A stretch of 64,000 nucleotides of DNA, taken from positions 8,324,359 through 8,388,358 of the forward strand of contig NC_089325.1 of the NCBI RefSeq assembly GCF_036669915.1. Reading direction: 5' to 3'. Below the pieces are notes generated by a model. It made no database searches, had not been told where the DNA came from, and saw only the letters and a list, made by a program, of their open reading frames with translations. The DNA comes from Pocillopora verrucosa. Its lineage: Eukaryota; Cnidaria; Anthozoa; Scleractinia; Pocilloporidae. Shown here piece after piece: positions 49,697 through 62,500 of the stretch. Each line of letters starts with the position of its first letter. Positions within the stretch are counted from its first letter, which is position 1. The position numbers and the translations under genes were made by a program.

Positions 49697-52431
49697 TCAT
49701 TTAAACCATGTCCCAACCTTAACTATATGGGTCTCACTAATATATTTCGGTGGAAGAACTTCCTCGCCATAATAATTAATAACAGTCATTTGTGGCATTA
49801 TTGACACAAGTTCATCCAATAATTCATCTGGCACCAGATTGCATTGTGATGCATCAAGTCGTCTTAATCTAGGCATTTGCTGTGGTATTTTCTTTAATGG
49901 ATTTCCACGAAAGTCTTTAGCACCACAGATGTTCATATCAATCATTTGGTGACATTTGTTGATCACATGTGCAAGGCCAACATCAGTAACTTCCCAACAC
50001 CAGGAGATATCAATGCTTTGCAGATTTCTGCAGCTGTTTGAAAAATATAAAAGGACATGATTAGGCTGCCCAAATATTAAAAGAAAATTATGACCTTTGA
50101 TAAGTTTAATAATTTAACAAAGCTATCCTTTTAAAGATCAAATGAAAACATCCAAAATCAGATGCACCTGTCCAGTTTCAAACAGACTTGTTAAAATCAG
50201 ATGGAAGTGTCAGAATTGAGATTGAACAACATCACTATTCAAAGCAAGGTACCACAGAAATCAATGCTAATAACTGAAAAAAAAACTTTAAAGCTTCAAG
50301 GGCTTATATTAAAAAAATTAGTTTGTTGTACTTCATGTTTTGAAAGAGTAATAATCTTAAGTGTAAAATATAGTTTACATGTATTTAAAGTCACAGCTAA
50401 AATTTTTCAAAATTTAACAATTATAATCACCATGACAATCTACTCTACATTACCTTTCAGCAAGCGAGCTTACAGCTTCATCATTAAGGTTTGTACACTC
50501 TGCGACATTGACATGGAATAAGCCAGTAGCACTACCTGAATTTTGTGGATGAAGATGTTCAAAAAGTTCTTTTAAAGCTTTGGCAGAAAACTCTGTACCT
50601 TTTTTCAACGTTAGTGATGCAAGATTTTTCATGTTCTGCACATATTCCAGCGATTGGTCAGTTAGTGAGGTACAAAACGACAGACCCAAACATCTGAAAA
50701 TTCATCAAAAACAGTCAGTGTCATTGAGCTTAAAAACTTAGTATCCAGTCTGCACTTGAGGCAGGTAGCTCACTACACATTGCGGCTTTACTTGGTCTCC
50801 ATAGCATAAGGTGATGAAGAATATCACCAACCTCCCCCCCCCCCTCCTTTCATATGAATGGCTAGACCATTGCAGATGACCCCAGCATTTCGTCAGGTTC
50901 TTGGGAGAGAGGAGAGATTACTGCTACCTGTTTGTATTCCTGAGTAAAGAGAGTCACAGTGAGTGGAAAGTTCCATGACCAGGAACAACAACATGACCTG
51001 GTCAGGTCTAATATCAAGAGTCCCGTGCATTCACTGTGTCAGGCCCCTGATTCTCCCACAAAACTTCATACGAATCTTCTTTTAACCCTTTAATTCCCAA
51101 GATCTTATTGTTAATTTTCCTCTCTGACTGCCACACATTTCCTTGTGAATTAGTTATGAAAGCTTGGTGCTAAATAAGGATGGCAGCTTCTACCTGATAA
51201 GTTTGAATATTCTTATTTCCTGTTTGCTGAATAATGTATGAATATTACAGGGAGAAGTTTCATGTCAATAACTTCTAGGAGTTAAATTGAGTTTAGCATC
51301 AATCACTCGATAGGGTAAAAGTAGTGAAAGTAACCAATGCTTCAATGTCATTGTGAAGCCATTGTTAAGTTAACCTAGGGAAAATATCTGAGATAATCAA
51401 ATAGTTGAAACAAATTGAATCATAATAACAGTTGATCACCAAGCTTGTGTGGATGACAAGTATTACGACTTCCATTCATATCCGGTCTGTTTGGATGCTG
51501 AGACAAGGACTTTATTACCTAAATTAAGAGCACAGTCAACTTGTTCCAATCACATATTCAAAATGTCCTCTTACTTCAAATGGTAGCATTTCCCAATTAG
51601 TTGAACAGTACAATCAGTCATGTTTTCGCCATCAAGCCAGAGATACTCAAGACGTCTATAGCAATTTTCCACCAGCACTGTAATTGCATCATGAGTGATC
51701 CACTGAATTCCATCAAAATTCAGGTGACAAAGTTGATGGCACTCTGTTGAAAGAAACTTAAGTCCATCGTCTGTAAGCTTAGTGCAATGAGAGGCGTTGA
51801 ATTTCCTCAGGGGTACCTTGTTCAGGCCATCCAAACACTGATCAGTCACGCCACATCCTGCTAGGTTAAGGTCACGTAACTTTGGGCAAAACGTGACAAA
51901 TTGATCGATAATCGGTTTGTTGACTTGACTACAAAAAGACAAAGAAAGTGTCTGCAGATGAGGGCATGATTGTGCCAACAATCTACAGCCGTGTAACGTC
52001 AATTCCATCCTCGGCTGAAGGCAGAGGTCTCTGAGAAGAGTAAAATTCGATTGGATAATGTCGTTAATCTCTTCAAGAGATCTTTCTCGGCTACTTTCCC
52101 AGAATGAAAGTTTCTGTCGTAAAAGTGGACACCTGGAATAATGTAGCCACATTTTGCAAATTGGGGCCACATGTCTACACAATTCACTAAGGGTAAAGAA
52201 TGAAAATATTCTGAGAATGATTTCCTCTGGAAGAATGTCAAATGGACAGATGTTATCTTCGCGCTGTTTTAACACTGATTGCTCCAGAAATTTTTTAGTG
52301 GGAAGTTCTTCCAACAAAAGAGTCTCTTCGATGTCTTCATCCTCAAACTCATCTTCTGAGTTGTCTACCGCAAGGTCTGCGGTAAGTCTCGCCAGCTCTT
52401 CAAAAGCTTCCAAGTCGACTCCGGAATCCAT
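49697..52431 (-). CDS. F-box and leucine-rich-repeat protein (FBXL type)
   Basis: Three exons, 52431-51575, 50693-50454 and 50033-49697, join in phase 2 both times to give 1434 nt (477 residues). The N terminus has an acidic stretch (NSEDEFEDEDIEE, residues 24-36). An F-box follows at about 62-108 (FDILPEEIILRIFSFFTLSE). The rest is an array of cysteine-type LRRs, for example LRDLNLAGCGVTDQCL, LCHLNFDGIQWITHDAI, CLGLSFCTSLTDQSL and LQSIDISWCWEVTDVGL. Such proteins recruit substrates to SCF (Skp1-Cul1) ubiquitin ligases through the LRRs. The LRR style resembles FBXL2/FBXL20, but the acidic N terminus and total length do not settle orthology. An earlier ATG was not found; the start chosen is the first ATG of the open frame. 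It lies head-to-head with UTP18. Confidence 0.88.
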
Positions 52432-52767
52432 GATCAATTTGGAGAAATTTGCACAGAAGAAGTGTCAACAGTATCATGTAACATGCACGAATAGGAAAAT
52501 ATACCAAAGGAAGGGTAAAAATGAATGTTGCTATCCAAAAAAGCTTTGAATTCTGAATTTTATTTTCTAAGTATCCTGTCAGAATATTTTTTGATTTAAG
52601 AAAGAAATAGAAGAGAGAATAGAAAGAGAGAAAACACAGTATTATTTGTATATAACACACCATTAGCGAGTTGACAGAAACCGCTGATCGTTGACTCCGC
52701 GTGTGTAAAATTTGGCTTTTGAACCTGATTTTTCAGCTGTTTTTCTTTAGTAACAACATACTTTGAG
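52432..52767. promoter_or_regulatory. Bidirectional promoter: F-box gene / UTP18
   Basis: Only 336 bp separate the two divergent start codons, so both 5' UTRs and promoters must fit here. Compact head-to-head arrangement is common for housekeeping genes such as UTP18. No TATA box is evident near either start. Confidence 0.55.
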
Positions 52768-55700
52768 ATGCTAAAAAGAAAAGTTCAAAGCCACCTTGGG
52801 AAAAAAGGCTCTGAAAAGACACCTTTTAAAGTAAAGAAACAGACCCTGGCTTCTGAGACCGAAGATGACGAAGCTGAGAGAACTTTGGAAAGACTAGTGT
52901 TTGGAGGTGAAGGCGATGTGATTAAAGAAATTGAGAAGGACTTGGCCGAAGATCGAGTTGCTTTTAGTTCAAATGACGAGGTGAAAATAACATCTTATTT
53001 ATTGTGGATATGTGCTATTAATGTCAATTGTTGCATGTGGCTTACTCAGTATCATACACATTAAATTAAAGGTTATATATAGCCTTGAAATTCCCACTCT
53101 AGAAGTGTCAATGCTGATTATCGTTATAGAAATGTGAAAATCGACACGTAAAGGCTTGCCTTGAGTGGACATTTTTTCAGACAATGATATAGCTTTGCGG
53201 CACTCGGTAAAAGAATCTGCATCTTACGTTTGCTCTTTGTTTAACGAGCTGGGATGCCTTACGAACGTGCTTGTCAACCTACCAAATGTACATGTATTGA
53301 AAATAACACTTATATTAACAAGGATGATGACGATGACGAAGATCAAAGTGACAGTGACAGTGATGATGATGATGATGATGACGATGACGATGATGATGAT
53401 GATGATGATAATGAACTCCACTATATTACTAAAAAGAATGATAAAGAAATCACCAAGGAGCGAAAGCCAGTGTGGGAAGATGAAGCTGATGATGAAGAGA
53501 GGTACTGAGGGAGTATGTTAAATAATAATGGCAATAACTGTTGATTAAAGGGCCACTTTTGGAAGTGCTTCACTGAATGAATTGCATGGCTTGGTGGCTG
53601 AATTTAATCAAATTCAAATGGATGCAACTACTGGGCAGCTAATGAGCTATCAAGCCATCAAAATGTTTATCTTTCATGTTCTTTAAGCATCAAGTCTTAC
53701 TTACAAGCTGACGAGTCACTGAGCCATCAAAATGTAGACCTTGCTCATTCTTTGAGAACAAAGTACCTCTTTTCTCTTTCACACTTAGTAGAAGGATTCA
53801 TGTATTTCATGTTTTTTAGTACATTGCATTCAGAGTAATGTAACTATACTTTTCACTGACAGGCCATTGGGCCATTCTAGTCATACTGAGTGAGAAAGGG
53901 GCCTGTTTGCTATGTACTTGCTCCATAAAAATATTTCCCTCAACTTTTAAATCTTGGCTTAAAATACATACAAGATGTCATGTTCCCAGCACGGCAGACA
54001 CAGGGTGCAGTGTAATTGGGTCCGCCAGGTCAACCACAGTGGAGTACAGGATGGACAGCAGACTCTTACACACGTTTATTGGACTAAATCATGTAATCAG
54101 GCTAGCCGACTTGTTACAACACTTGCAGTGAAAACTAAAAGGAATGCACGATCTGTCTAAGCTAAGGAAACGAGCTAAACTACAAATCTGACGACAGAAA
54201 ACACAACTTACGATTGTGACTTACGTCTGATCTTGGCTCCGGGAATGAACTCCAAGTTGTAAAAAAACTCTGAAAGACTCTTATAAAACTCCTCTTTGCT
54301 CCAGGGACAACTCCTTAAAACTAAAATGTTTGCGTGAAAAAAGGCCTAATATACTTCTATGACATAAAGGAAACTAAACTGAAATAACTCTTTGTGTGGC
54401 TGGCCAAAAGGATATTTTATAATCAGGCAATCAAAACGAAACAAGGCTACATTTTAAGAAAACAAAAGATCATATAATGTTCAAAAGCATTCTTTGTACA
54501 GCGAAGTGACACAAGATATCTAAATGTGGTCCTTAGATTGGTTCAATGTTGTTCAATAGAGTGTACCATCAGTAGCTTATTTTATCATTGCTTATTGTTT
54601 TGTAGAATCGAGATCACATCAATGTCACGTTTAAAAAAGTTACGGGATACCGAAGATGAGACAGTTATTACAGGGAAAAAATATACTCAAAAGCTGAAAC
54701 AACAGTAAGTTGATTTTTTTTAGTTAACTGAGTTTTCTAGTTAACTTATAGTCTAAACTATCCACAATTTTTTATTCTCCATACTCTTACTAGTGTTAGG
54801 AGTGACAATTTTCTTTTTTTAACTAAATGAAGCTACAAGTTAGTGCTGAAAGGTTTCAATACTTGACAACCATCTGTTTTACTCCAAACATAGGTTTCAG
54901 AAAATATATGGTGATGCAAGTTGGGCAGACCTGGACAAAAAGAAGAGGAAAGGTATTATGAAAGAGCTCTTACGATGTGTTATTATTTTGATAGAGTTTT
55001 GAGATTATCCACAAGATAATGGTTAATTTTTTTGTTTTATACTTTGTATCAAAGATTCTCTTAGCGAAGATGAAGAGGAAGACTTGATACTACAGCGAGC
55101 AGGAAATCTTCTGACTAAAAAAGCAAATAATCTTCCCCATGGTATTCTTGACATCAAAAGAATCAAAGATGCAAATATTGAAAAACCGTCAAATGTAAGT
55201 GAAATATGAAACATTCAAATGCACCTTTGATGTTGAATTGATGTATTAATGTGATGTTTAATTTTTGTTTGTTGTCAGGTGTCACAATATTTATTTCATT
55301 GTATGTGTATTAGATATACAGACTGTTGGCTACCCTTTCCTTCACCTTAGAATCAGAGTTTGTTGTGGTTTTATAATGCTAAAAAAAACTTACTAATCCA
55401 GATAGCTAATAAAAAATTAATACAGATTTAAGACAAGAACTTGTTACTTAAGCTAGCCAACACCACATGCTGATAGGCAATCTGGACCAAACCTAAAATG
55501 CTGATCATCATACACAGTGTGGCATTTTCTGTATAACATATCAGGCCCCTTTTGTCTCTTAACAGGCAACTTTACAGTGTGTGGAATTCCACCCAAGTGC
55601 CAAGGTTCTTCTCACTGCAGGCTTCAACAAAACACTAGATCTTTTCCAGGTAAACAATTTTGTATTTCATTTTTGTCTGTCAGGTTATTAAATTTATTTT

Positions 55701-58577
55701 GGCTGGGTATTCAAACCACTCACTTACAAAGTTTCAGCTCAAAGCTAAAGTTTCAGGAGTGATTCTTTATCTTGAACAGACAACAATTTAATTGTGCAAT
55801 TTTCCAGAGGCACTGAGAGAGTTCTTGAATTGGAGTTGGACCCCTTAACTGGAGTTGGAATGTTGACCTCTGTACATCCACCTTTCCTAGTCATTCTTCC
55901 AAATGAAGCAAAAAAATTAAAAAAAAACTCTTTTTTACAGTGTTTAATCAGGTTTTACTTCATTTGTATAGACATGTATACAGTTTTGCTCACACACATA
56001 TAATACAATGTTTTTATGTCATCATCAGATAGATGGACAGACAAATCCAAAACTTCAGAGTGTATTTCTTGAAAGGTTTCCCATTCACACAGCTCACTTC
56101 AGTTCAGATGGTGAACAGGTTATCTTGGCCTCACAGAGAAGGTCATTTTATGTCTATGACATGATCAAGGGAGAAGTGATAAAAATTCCTGAAATAAGAG
56201 GTATTGATGATTTGTCATATACAACCATTGGCTTAGTATTTATTTCAAAAAGTTTTTTAAGACTGTGAAACTACAAATCAAGTCAAATTCAGGTGAGATT
56301 TTAATCAATAAGTATAAAATTTTTTTTGTGAAAATGTTGTGTAATAAATGGAAGGTCCTATTGTGTATATGATTTGTTCTTTGCAGGTAGAGAGGAGAGA
56401 TATTTTGATAAATTTCATGTTTCACCAGATGGGAAACATCTTATTTTTCTTGGTACCAATGGCTACATAATTCTTCTTTCAAGCAAGGTAAGTCTCCTAC
56501 CGTACGATCAATCTACATGTATGAGGTCGGCTAAGGCACTGTGACCAATCACAAAGACTTTACCAAAAATTAATAAATTTGTCATAAGAGTTCCTGTCAT
56601 TATTGCGGTGATTACTTAAACCTAAGCTTAAACTGCCATTATATGATGGATGTCCTCCCTCAGCCCCTGTACATATGCTTTTGGTTTGTTGAAGATAATT
56701 TTCTTTTGATGAGACTGTTTTTTCTCGTATCTTGTTTGCTTTTGAATTTGTGAGAAGTTACATATTTATTTACTAAAATCTGTTGGAATTTAGGGGTGTA
56801 GGACTATAAGCATCACTATGTGAATTTTATGAAAATCTGTGGAAAAGAACTTCAGGCCATATCTGATTACTCCTTTATTGGTGACTTACTTGCTGTTTAC
56901 ATTGTAAATTTTGCTTCATTTTTTATTTAGACAAAACAGTGGATTGGAAACTTGAAGATGAATGGCTCAGTGCAGTCAGTAGCTTTTAATGCTGATGGAT
57001 CTCGTATGTTTACAGCAGGAGGTAGTTCCCGTGTAGTTATTGTCTCCACAAATGTACATTTACATGTATGTGATAATGCATATTTCCCTAAACTGATGAT
57101 TTCTTCTCATTCATTCGCACAGATGATGGAGAAGTGTATATTTGGGACATGAACACTCGTAGCTGTGTGCATAAGTTCAGAGACGAAGGGTGTCTCAACT
57201 CCACCTCACTGGCAGCATCCAGAGATGGACAGTACTTAGCTTGCGGGTGGGTGTGCATATTAATCACAGGTCAAATATTATATGATTTGTTTTGTGTTCT
57301 ATTTGAGACTAAGTTCCACTTTGGGGAACCAAGAACTCAAAGGAATTTGCCTGGTTCCAAAACATAAGGCTTTGTAGTCTAGTGGGTAGTAGCACCCAAC
57401 GATTATCAGGGAGGCATGGGTACAAGCCTTGTCAAGGCCTTCTCCATTGCATATGCATATGCTTAAAACAAATTGGCTGCTGATCAGCATTGGTGCAAGG
57501 TAAACCTGTACTTTTTTCTATTGCAGATCTGATAGCGGTGTTGTAAACATCTATGACAATCAACGTTTAGATCAGACGCAACCAAAGCCATTAAAGGCCA
57601 TCATGAATTTGACTACAAGCATCAACAACGTTGCTTTTAATTCTACAAGGCAAGTTTTCAGCATTTCAACCACTTTGATCAAGAATTGCATCTGTTTGTC
57701 CTGAGCAGAAACTCCAACTTAATAGTTTGCAGTGAAATGACAATCTGAATTCTAAGGAAACATATTAATCACCTGTGACAGGAAAGGGCACAAAAAAAAA
57801 TTCGAACTTCAGACCCTTCCCGTCAAAAAGTAACACTCTATGCTACCTTTTTTTTTTCACCAAATTTACTCATATTTTCCCTCATGTACTATATTAATCA
57901 TTTCCTGCTTTTATATACGCAGCGAGATCTTGGCGATGTCTTCAAGAGCGAGAAAAGATTTGTTTAAAATGGTAACTACTTTTTCGTATAACGCCGTAGA
58001 GAAGTATGTTATAGAATTAAAAAAAAAACGTATGGAAGAGATCAAGATTTAAAAAGGTGGAAAGATTTCTAGAAATCTTCATCTTACAAGGCGTAAAAAG
58101 TTAATAAATTAACTGAAAATTTAGCGTAAATTTCAAAACACAGATTCCGTCACAGTGCAGCATCCTTGGAAACATTTTGAGGCATGAAAACCAAAAGATA
58201 GTCTGTTGGCGGAAAATTTTTATCAGTTACTTTTTTTGCTTTTCTTTGTTGTTTTTCAGGTTCATCTTCCTTCACTTTCCGTTTTCTCCAACTGGCCCAC
58301 GTCCCGTACTTCACTCAGATACGTAAATGCATTCGACTTTTCTCCAAACAGTGGATATCTTTCCATCGGTAACGACAGAGGCAAAGCGTTACTGTACAGG
58401 TATCATTACTGTCACGCTTGCATCTTAGTTTTGGCACGCATTTTGCTTTGCAATCTTAATATAGTGCAGACACCTGTTACCAGTCCTCTCATTGGCTTAA
58501 AGTTATAAGCGGTTAGATTTAAGTGTGTTTTAAATTTGGATTTTTTTTTCAGATTGAATCATTTCACAGACTCATAG
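52768..58577 (+). CDS. UTP18: U3 small nucleolar RNA-associated protein 18 (WD40)
   Basis: Fourteen exons: 52768-52980, 53323-53501, 54606-54704, 54894-54952, 55055-55194, 55566-55649, 56029-56200, 56387-56487, 56931-57021, 57123-57246, 57527-57649, 57923-57971, 58260-58399, 58553-58577. They total 1599 nt, or 532 residues, close to the usual UTP18 length. The N terminus has ERTLERLVFGGE and WADLDKKRK segments typical of UTP18, plus a poly-aspartate run. The C-terminal half is a WD40 propeller (LQCVEFHPSAKVLLTAGFNK, DGEVYIWDMN, AFDFSPNSGYLSIGNDRGKA). It acts in the nucleolus in the small-subunit processome, in early 18S rRNA processing. One intron (57650-57922) uses a GC donor. The exon 2 acceptor at 53322 has a poor pyrimidine tract and is the least certain junction. 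Confidence 0.92.
53323..53412 (+). repeat. GAT/GAC microsatellite coding poly-Asp in UTP18
   Basis: A run of GAT and GAC triplets inside exon 2 encodes an interrupted poly-Asp tract of about 25 residues. The stretch at 53361-53409 is nearly pure, and length variation here would change only the number of aspartates. Confidence 0.9.
53560..54600. other. Large UTP18 intron, possible repeat content
   Basis: The second UTP18 intron has no coding exon that I can support. The segment at roughly 53940-54320 differs in texture from the flanks and may be an interspersed repeat, but I see no terminal repeats or coding capacity that would identify it. Confidence 0.3.
57368..57439 (+). mobile_element. 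tRNA-like sequence / tRNA-derived SINE head
   Basis: A 72-nt stretch in a UTP18 intron has an internal A-box-like TAGTCTAGTGG and a B-box-like GGTACAAGCC at tRNA spacing. Its ends, GGCTTTG and CAAGGCC, can pair over seven positions (one G-U) like an acceptor stem. The anticodon and T stems pair poorly, so it is probably not a functional tRNA. A tRNA pseudogene or the head of a tRNA-derived SINE fits better; the SINE tail was not delimited. Confidence 0.5.
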
Positions 58578-59571
58578 CATGCACGACGTCCATAGTCCCA
58601 TTCATCATGACGTTAGTTGAGCGGGTCCATCACGGGCAGTGCTGCAGTGCACGTGCAGTTAGTCGATCACGTGGTCGTTGTCAAAAGCTGATTGCACACT
58701 GGGCGTTTCCCTGTGATCACTCAGAAGGGATGTGTAACGCGGTTGATAGGTCTCCAGTGTTATCACGGCGTCGGCCTGGTTATTTCAACAATCGTAATTT
58801 TTGGAATATAACTGCAATTTTTAACCGTCAAAACAGCTCACAGAATATTTGCCTCATTGAACTCTGTTTGTGCCTGACAAATTGTGCGTATTTCGATTTT
58901 TTTTGCTATATTTTGAATTTTAACTGTCTGAAAAATAACAAATGAAGTACTTAGATGTCTTATTACTAGTGGCACCCTTTTTATTTTCAAGGTAGGTGCC
59001 ATATTGTTTACTTCTAGAATTCCATCAGATAAAATAAATCTGTTCCTAACTGAGACACAGGGTTGTGTGTAAAATATGTTCGCCAGTTCGTCCAGTGTGT
59101 CGAGGAGTGCATCATTTTCCAATTTTTTTCCGAGAAATATATTTTGGTGGTAAGAAAGAGAGGAAGGGTCTGCACTTACAGTTTACACCCAACACCATTT
59201 TATTATTTTTTTATGATTGTTTTCAAAAACTTAAACAACACAGGTACAAGTGACAAACTCTAAAACTATAAGCAAAGCTTTAAAAGAAAACAACAGCGAG
59301 AGAAACAACGGCAAAAGTGTCAAATGACTTGGAAACGGAAAAGTGATAAAACCCACTTCTATTGATGGATTTGTCCTTAAAAATGTCTCGAGTAACTTGT
59401 GCTTATGCTAGACCTACCTATATTCTATACTTTGTGCATTACCCTACGAAACTTGATTGAATCTGATCCATATAAAGACCCGAGGAACTTTAACATAAAC
59501 TAGACTCATATAGATTCCACGGTGAAGCAAAAAAATCACCACGACCTTCTATACGGAGGTCGTTGCCATAG
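58578..59571. other. Convergent 3' region between UTP18 and fibrinogen-like gene
   Basis: The two genes converge here and no coding exon is supported. AATAAA on the plus strand at 59033-59038 could serve UTP18. Confidence 0.45.
59198..59203 (-). terminator. Polyadenylation signal for the fibrinogen-like gene
   Basis: TTTATT on the plus strand (AATAAA on the minus strand) about 370 nt past the stop codon at 59572. Confidence 0.45.
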
Positions 59572-62500
59572 TCACTTGAGCCACACCGTTAGATAAGGGG
59601 AACCGTGTTTGTACGACTTGTTGGGCCAATCAGAAACGCTGCTTGGACAATCGTTAGCATGGCCATTATTTCTCCAGCCGTGCGCCAGAGAACCCTTAGT
59701 GTTGACACCCACAGCCATACAGTAGTCGTTCACAGCCAAAATTCCGCCTCCGTGTTTGAGAGACGTGTAGGGATACGATCCTCCATGAAGAGAATAAGGC
59801 ATTATCCCAAACTCGTTTTGATAACAGATCTATGGACAATAGAAAGAAAATTGAAAGTTCAGAATGATGAATAGGTTGTGGTACAATTTAGGGCTCCAAG
59901 CTACTTTTACCAACGCCTTTTGTTAAAACCTATGACAATTTCAAAGACGAGCTTAACGGATTATGTCACAGTCTTATAACTAATAAATCAACAGAATTAG
60001 ACGACTGAGACAAACTGCTGCCGTATCTTTCATTTTCTCGAAATATTGATTACGGTGGAAATTTTTGGAGAGTTCTACGGCAGAAAACTTCACCTGATGC
60101 GTGTTTTGTGTATTCTAAGGACACACGTCTAATTCAAGACCAAAGCTGCTGTGAATAAAACGCCTTTAAAACAGTTTAAAATAAAAGGCGTTCTTAGGTA
60201 CCTTTTTGTTTCCATTCCATGCATGCACCAGTACAGGTGTCACAACGGCCTCCTGCACAGCGGATTTACCAATAGCATGATTCCAAAACTTTTCTTTTTC
60301 TCTGTTTCCCGGCAGTCTCCACATAACCCACTTGCTTCCCAAGCCATCCATCCTCTCGCCACTGGACAACAGAATCGTGGAAGCTGCTTCAACAGCCAGA
60401 CTGCGAGCATCCATGCAGCCAAAATCTTTATGTTTAGTGATTTTTGGAGTTTTCAGTGCTGCAGTGTTGTGGTTAGACACAAGCCAAGTCTTGTAGATGT
60501 TGCCAACTTTGCCACTGATCTTTCCCACAAGAGTCCAGCCTCCATTGGCCATGTCACAGTAAGTCTGCACTAAAGAGCTTCCTTGCAGATCAGTCTTTAT
60601 CCAGTAAACTCCATTCTTGACGCGCGGTTTGTTATTTGCTAGACTTGCATCATGAATTTGTTTGCAGGAGTCAGCGGGAAGGTTCTTTGTACCCAGGATA
60701 CTGGTTTGACTGAGACGAATGGGTTCAAAGTTTCCGAGAGTGATATTTGGAGGACCAGCAACCAGGAATCTGATTTTAATGTTGTCATAGATTGTTTTAC
60801 AGTTGTTTGGAGAAGTGTGACAACCCAGGCCAAACGTTCCACCCGGTATGTTCCAATCATTGCTGACTTTTACATTGTTATGTACGAGTTTACCATCCTG
60901 CCATTGTGAGAATCGGTCGCCAAGCACTTGGTACTTAAAATGAAACCAAGTATGAAGCGCAAAGGCTCTGGACAGTTTGCTGTTGTATTTCCAGCCACCA
61001 TCTTTGTTATTGCGTTGAGGCCTTAACGTAAGGTAAAAGTGTTATATGGACAGTACTCAAACCACCACGCTGTGGTCTTACTGTGTTGAACATTGGCCAC
61101 ACGCAACAGTGGTCCAGGACAACTTTTTCTACTCCCAGTCTCCATCATGTCAAGCTCCACTTCAATATCTCTCCAAGAAAATCCCGACTTGAGATACAAT
61201 GCGACCTCTATATAATCTCTTCCCTTAATAGCCATGGTATCGCCAAGCAACCGTCCATTTTGCACAGTCCATTTGCCGTAATTGTTCTTCACCCAGTCCT
61301 TCTTTAGGGCAGGGCTCGTGAAATCATCATAAAACGCATACACCCGTCTAGGGTTATCCATAACACTTCCGCTGACTGCATCACCAAGCATTAAAGAGTA
61401 AGAGATATCATCAATGGTGTTGGCTGACATACGAGCCTGCAGTCTAAAGTGGACTGTGGCTGACTTTGTCCCCAGACCACTAAGAACACGGTCTATTTGA
61501 ACCGGTTGCTGTCCGTTAGCATGGTAGTAGACTTGTAGGTCATCTCCATTGTCACGTGTTAATCCTCGATCAATCAGTGCACGATGGTTAACTGGAGACC
61601 AATTCAAAACAAAGCCAAAGTTTAATGCCAACAAAATCAATTTCTACAATATTTCTCTTTTGGAAGGTTTCGATGAAAAATAAGGTCTTCTTTCTATTGA
61701 CCTATTTACCTGCACAAGAAATCAGTCACCGAAAGGTCGAAAAATGGTTTCAGTTTTGAACGGTATTTCAAGATTCATCAGTCCTTAAGCCGTACCGCTG
61801 ACCCCCTTAAGAAATTTATTGGATTTCATTGTTTTTAAAAATCGTAACCCCTTTGTATTTCGGAAATCATAACCAACCCACACGTGCAGGTGAAATTTTG
61901 ACTTTAACCCTCTAACTCCCAGATTCAATTTGTAATTCTCCTTACTGTCAACTATACAATTCTTATAGTGTTAGTTCTAAGAATTTAGTATGGGATCAAC
62001 TAATTATCCCCAAATTTATATTTTTCTTTACTCTCACCCCTTATCTGATTGATATTGTTAGGAGAAATTCTGTCTTGGTCACTCATGGGAGTTAAAGGAT
62101 TAACTGAAAAGTCATGATAATATTTTATGATTTGGGACTCAACAGCATTCTCAACCCTCTCAATACTCAAGCAATCTTCATCGAAAAAAGATAAATATTT
62201 TTTTGTGATTAGAAAATCGCTACTAGACCGTATTTGAGATCGTGCTAAACTCGAAGTGAAGTTCATTCAAAACACTGAAATTTGGAATGGTAATATTTAA
62301 GAGCTGCAATTTAACAATTTATAGAGATAATGTATCTAGAATAACTAAAAATAATAAATTAAAGTTTCGGTATCTGATGTCGAAAGTTTCTGGATCAATC
62401 AACTTACTGTTGTATCACCGAGTCCAAAACTTTTAAACGGATATAATACAGATGATTTATTTGATGATATGGCACGATTTGAGGAATTAAATTTTTTACT

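Noticed and set aside
51430..51520. Possible extra F-box gene exon (minus strand, frame open)
   Set aside because: The flanking exons join directly in phase 2 to give a perfect LRR (CYHLKCLGLSFC); inserting this segment in the required phase creates a stop.
56201..56280. C-box-like TGATGA in a UTP18 intron, considered as a box C/D snoRNA
   Set aside because: No convincing D box (CTGA) or terminal stem at a suitable distance.
61592..61640. Hydrophobic upstream extension of the second fibrinogen-like exon as a separate signal peptide
   Set aside because: A TCTCCAG acceptor at 61592 joins in phase with the real signal-anchor exon at 62972-62504, and the extension has no ATG start.
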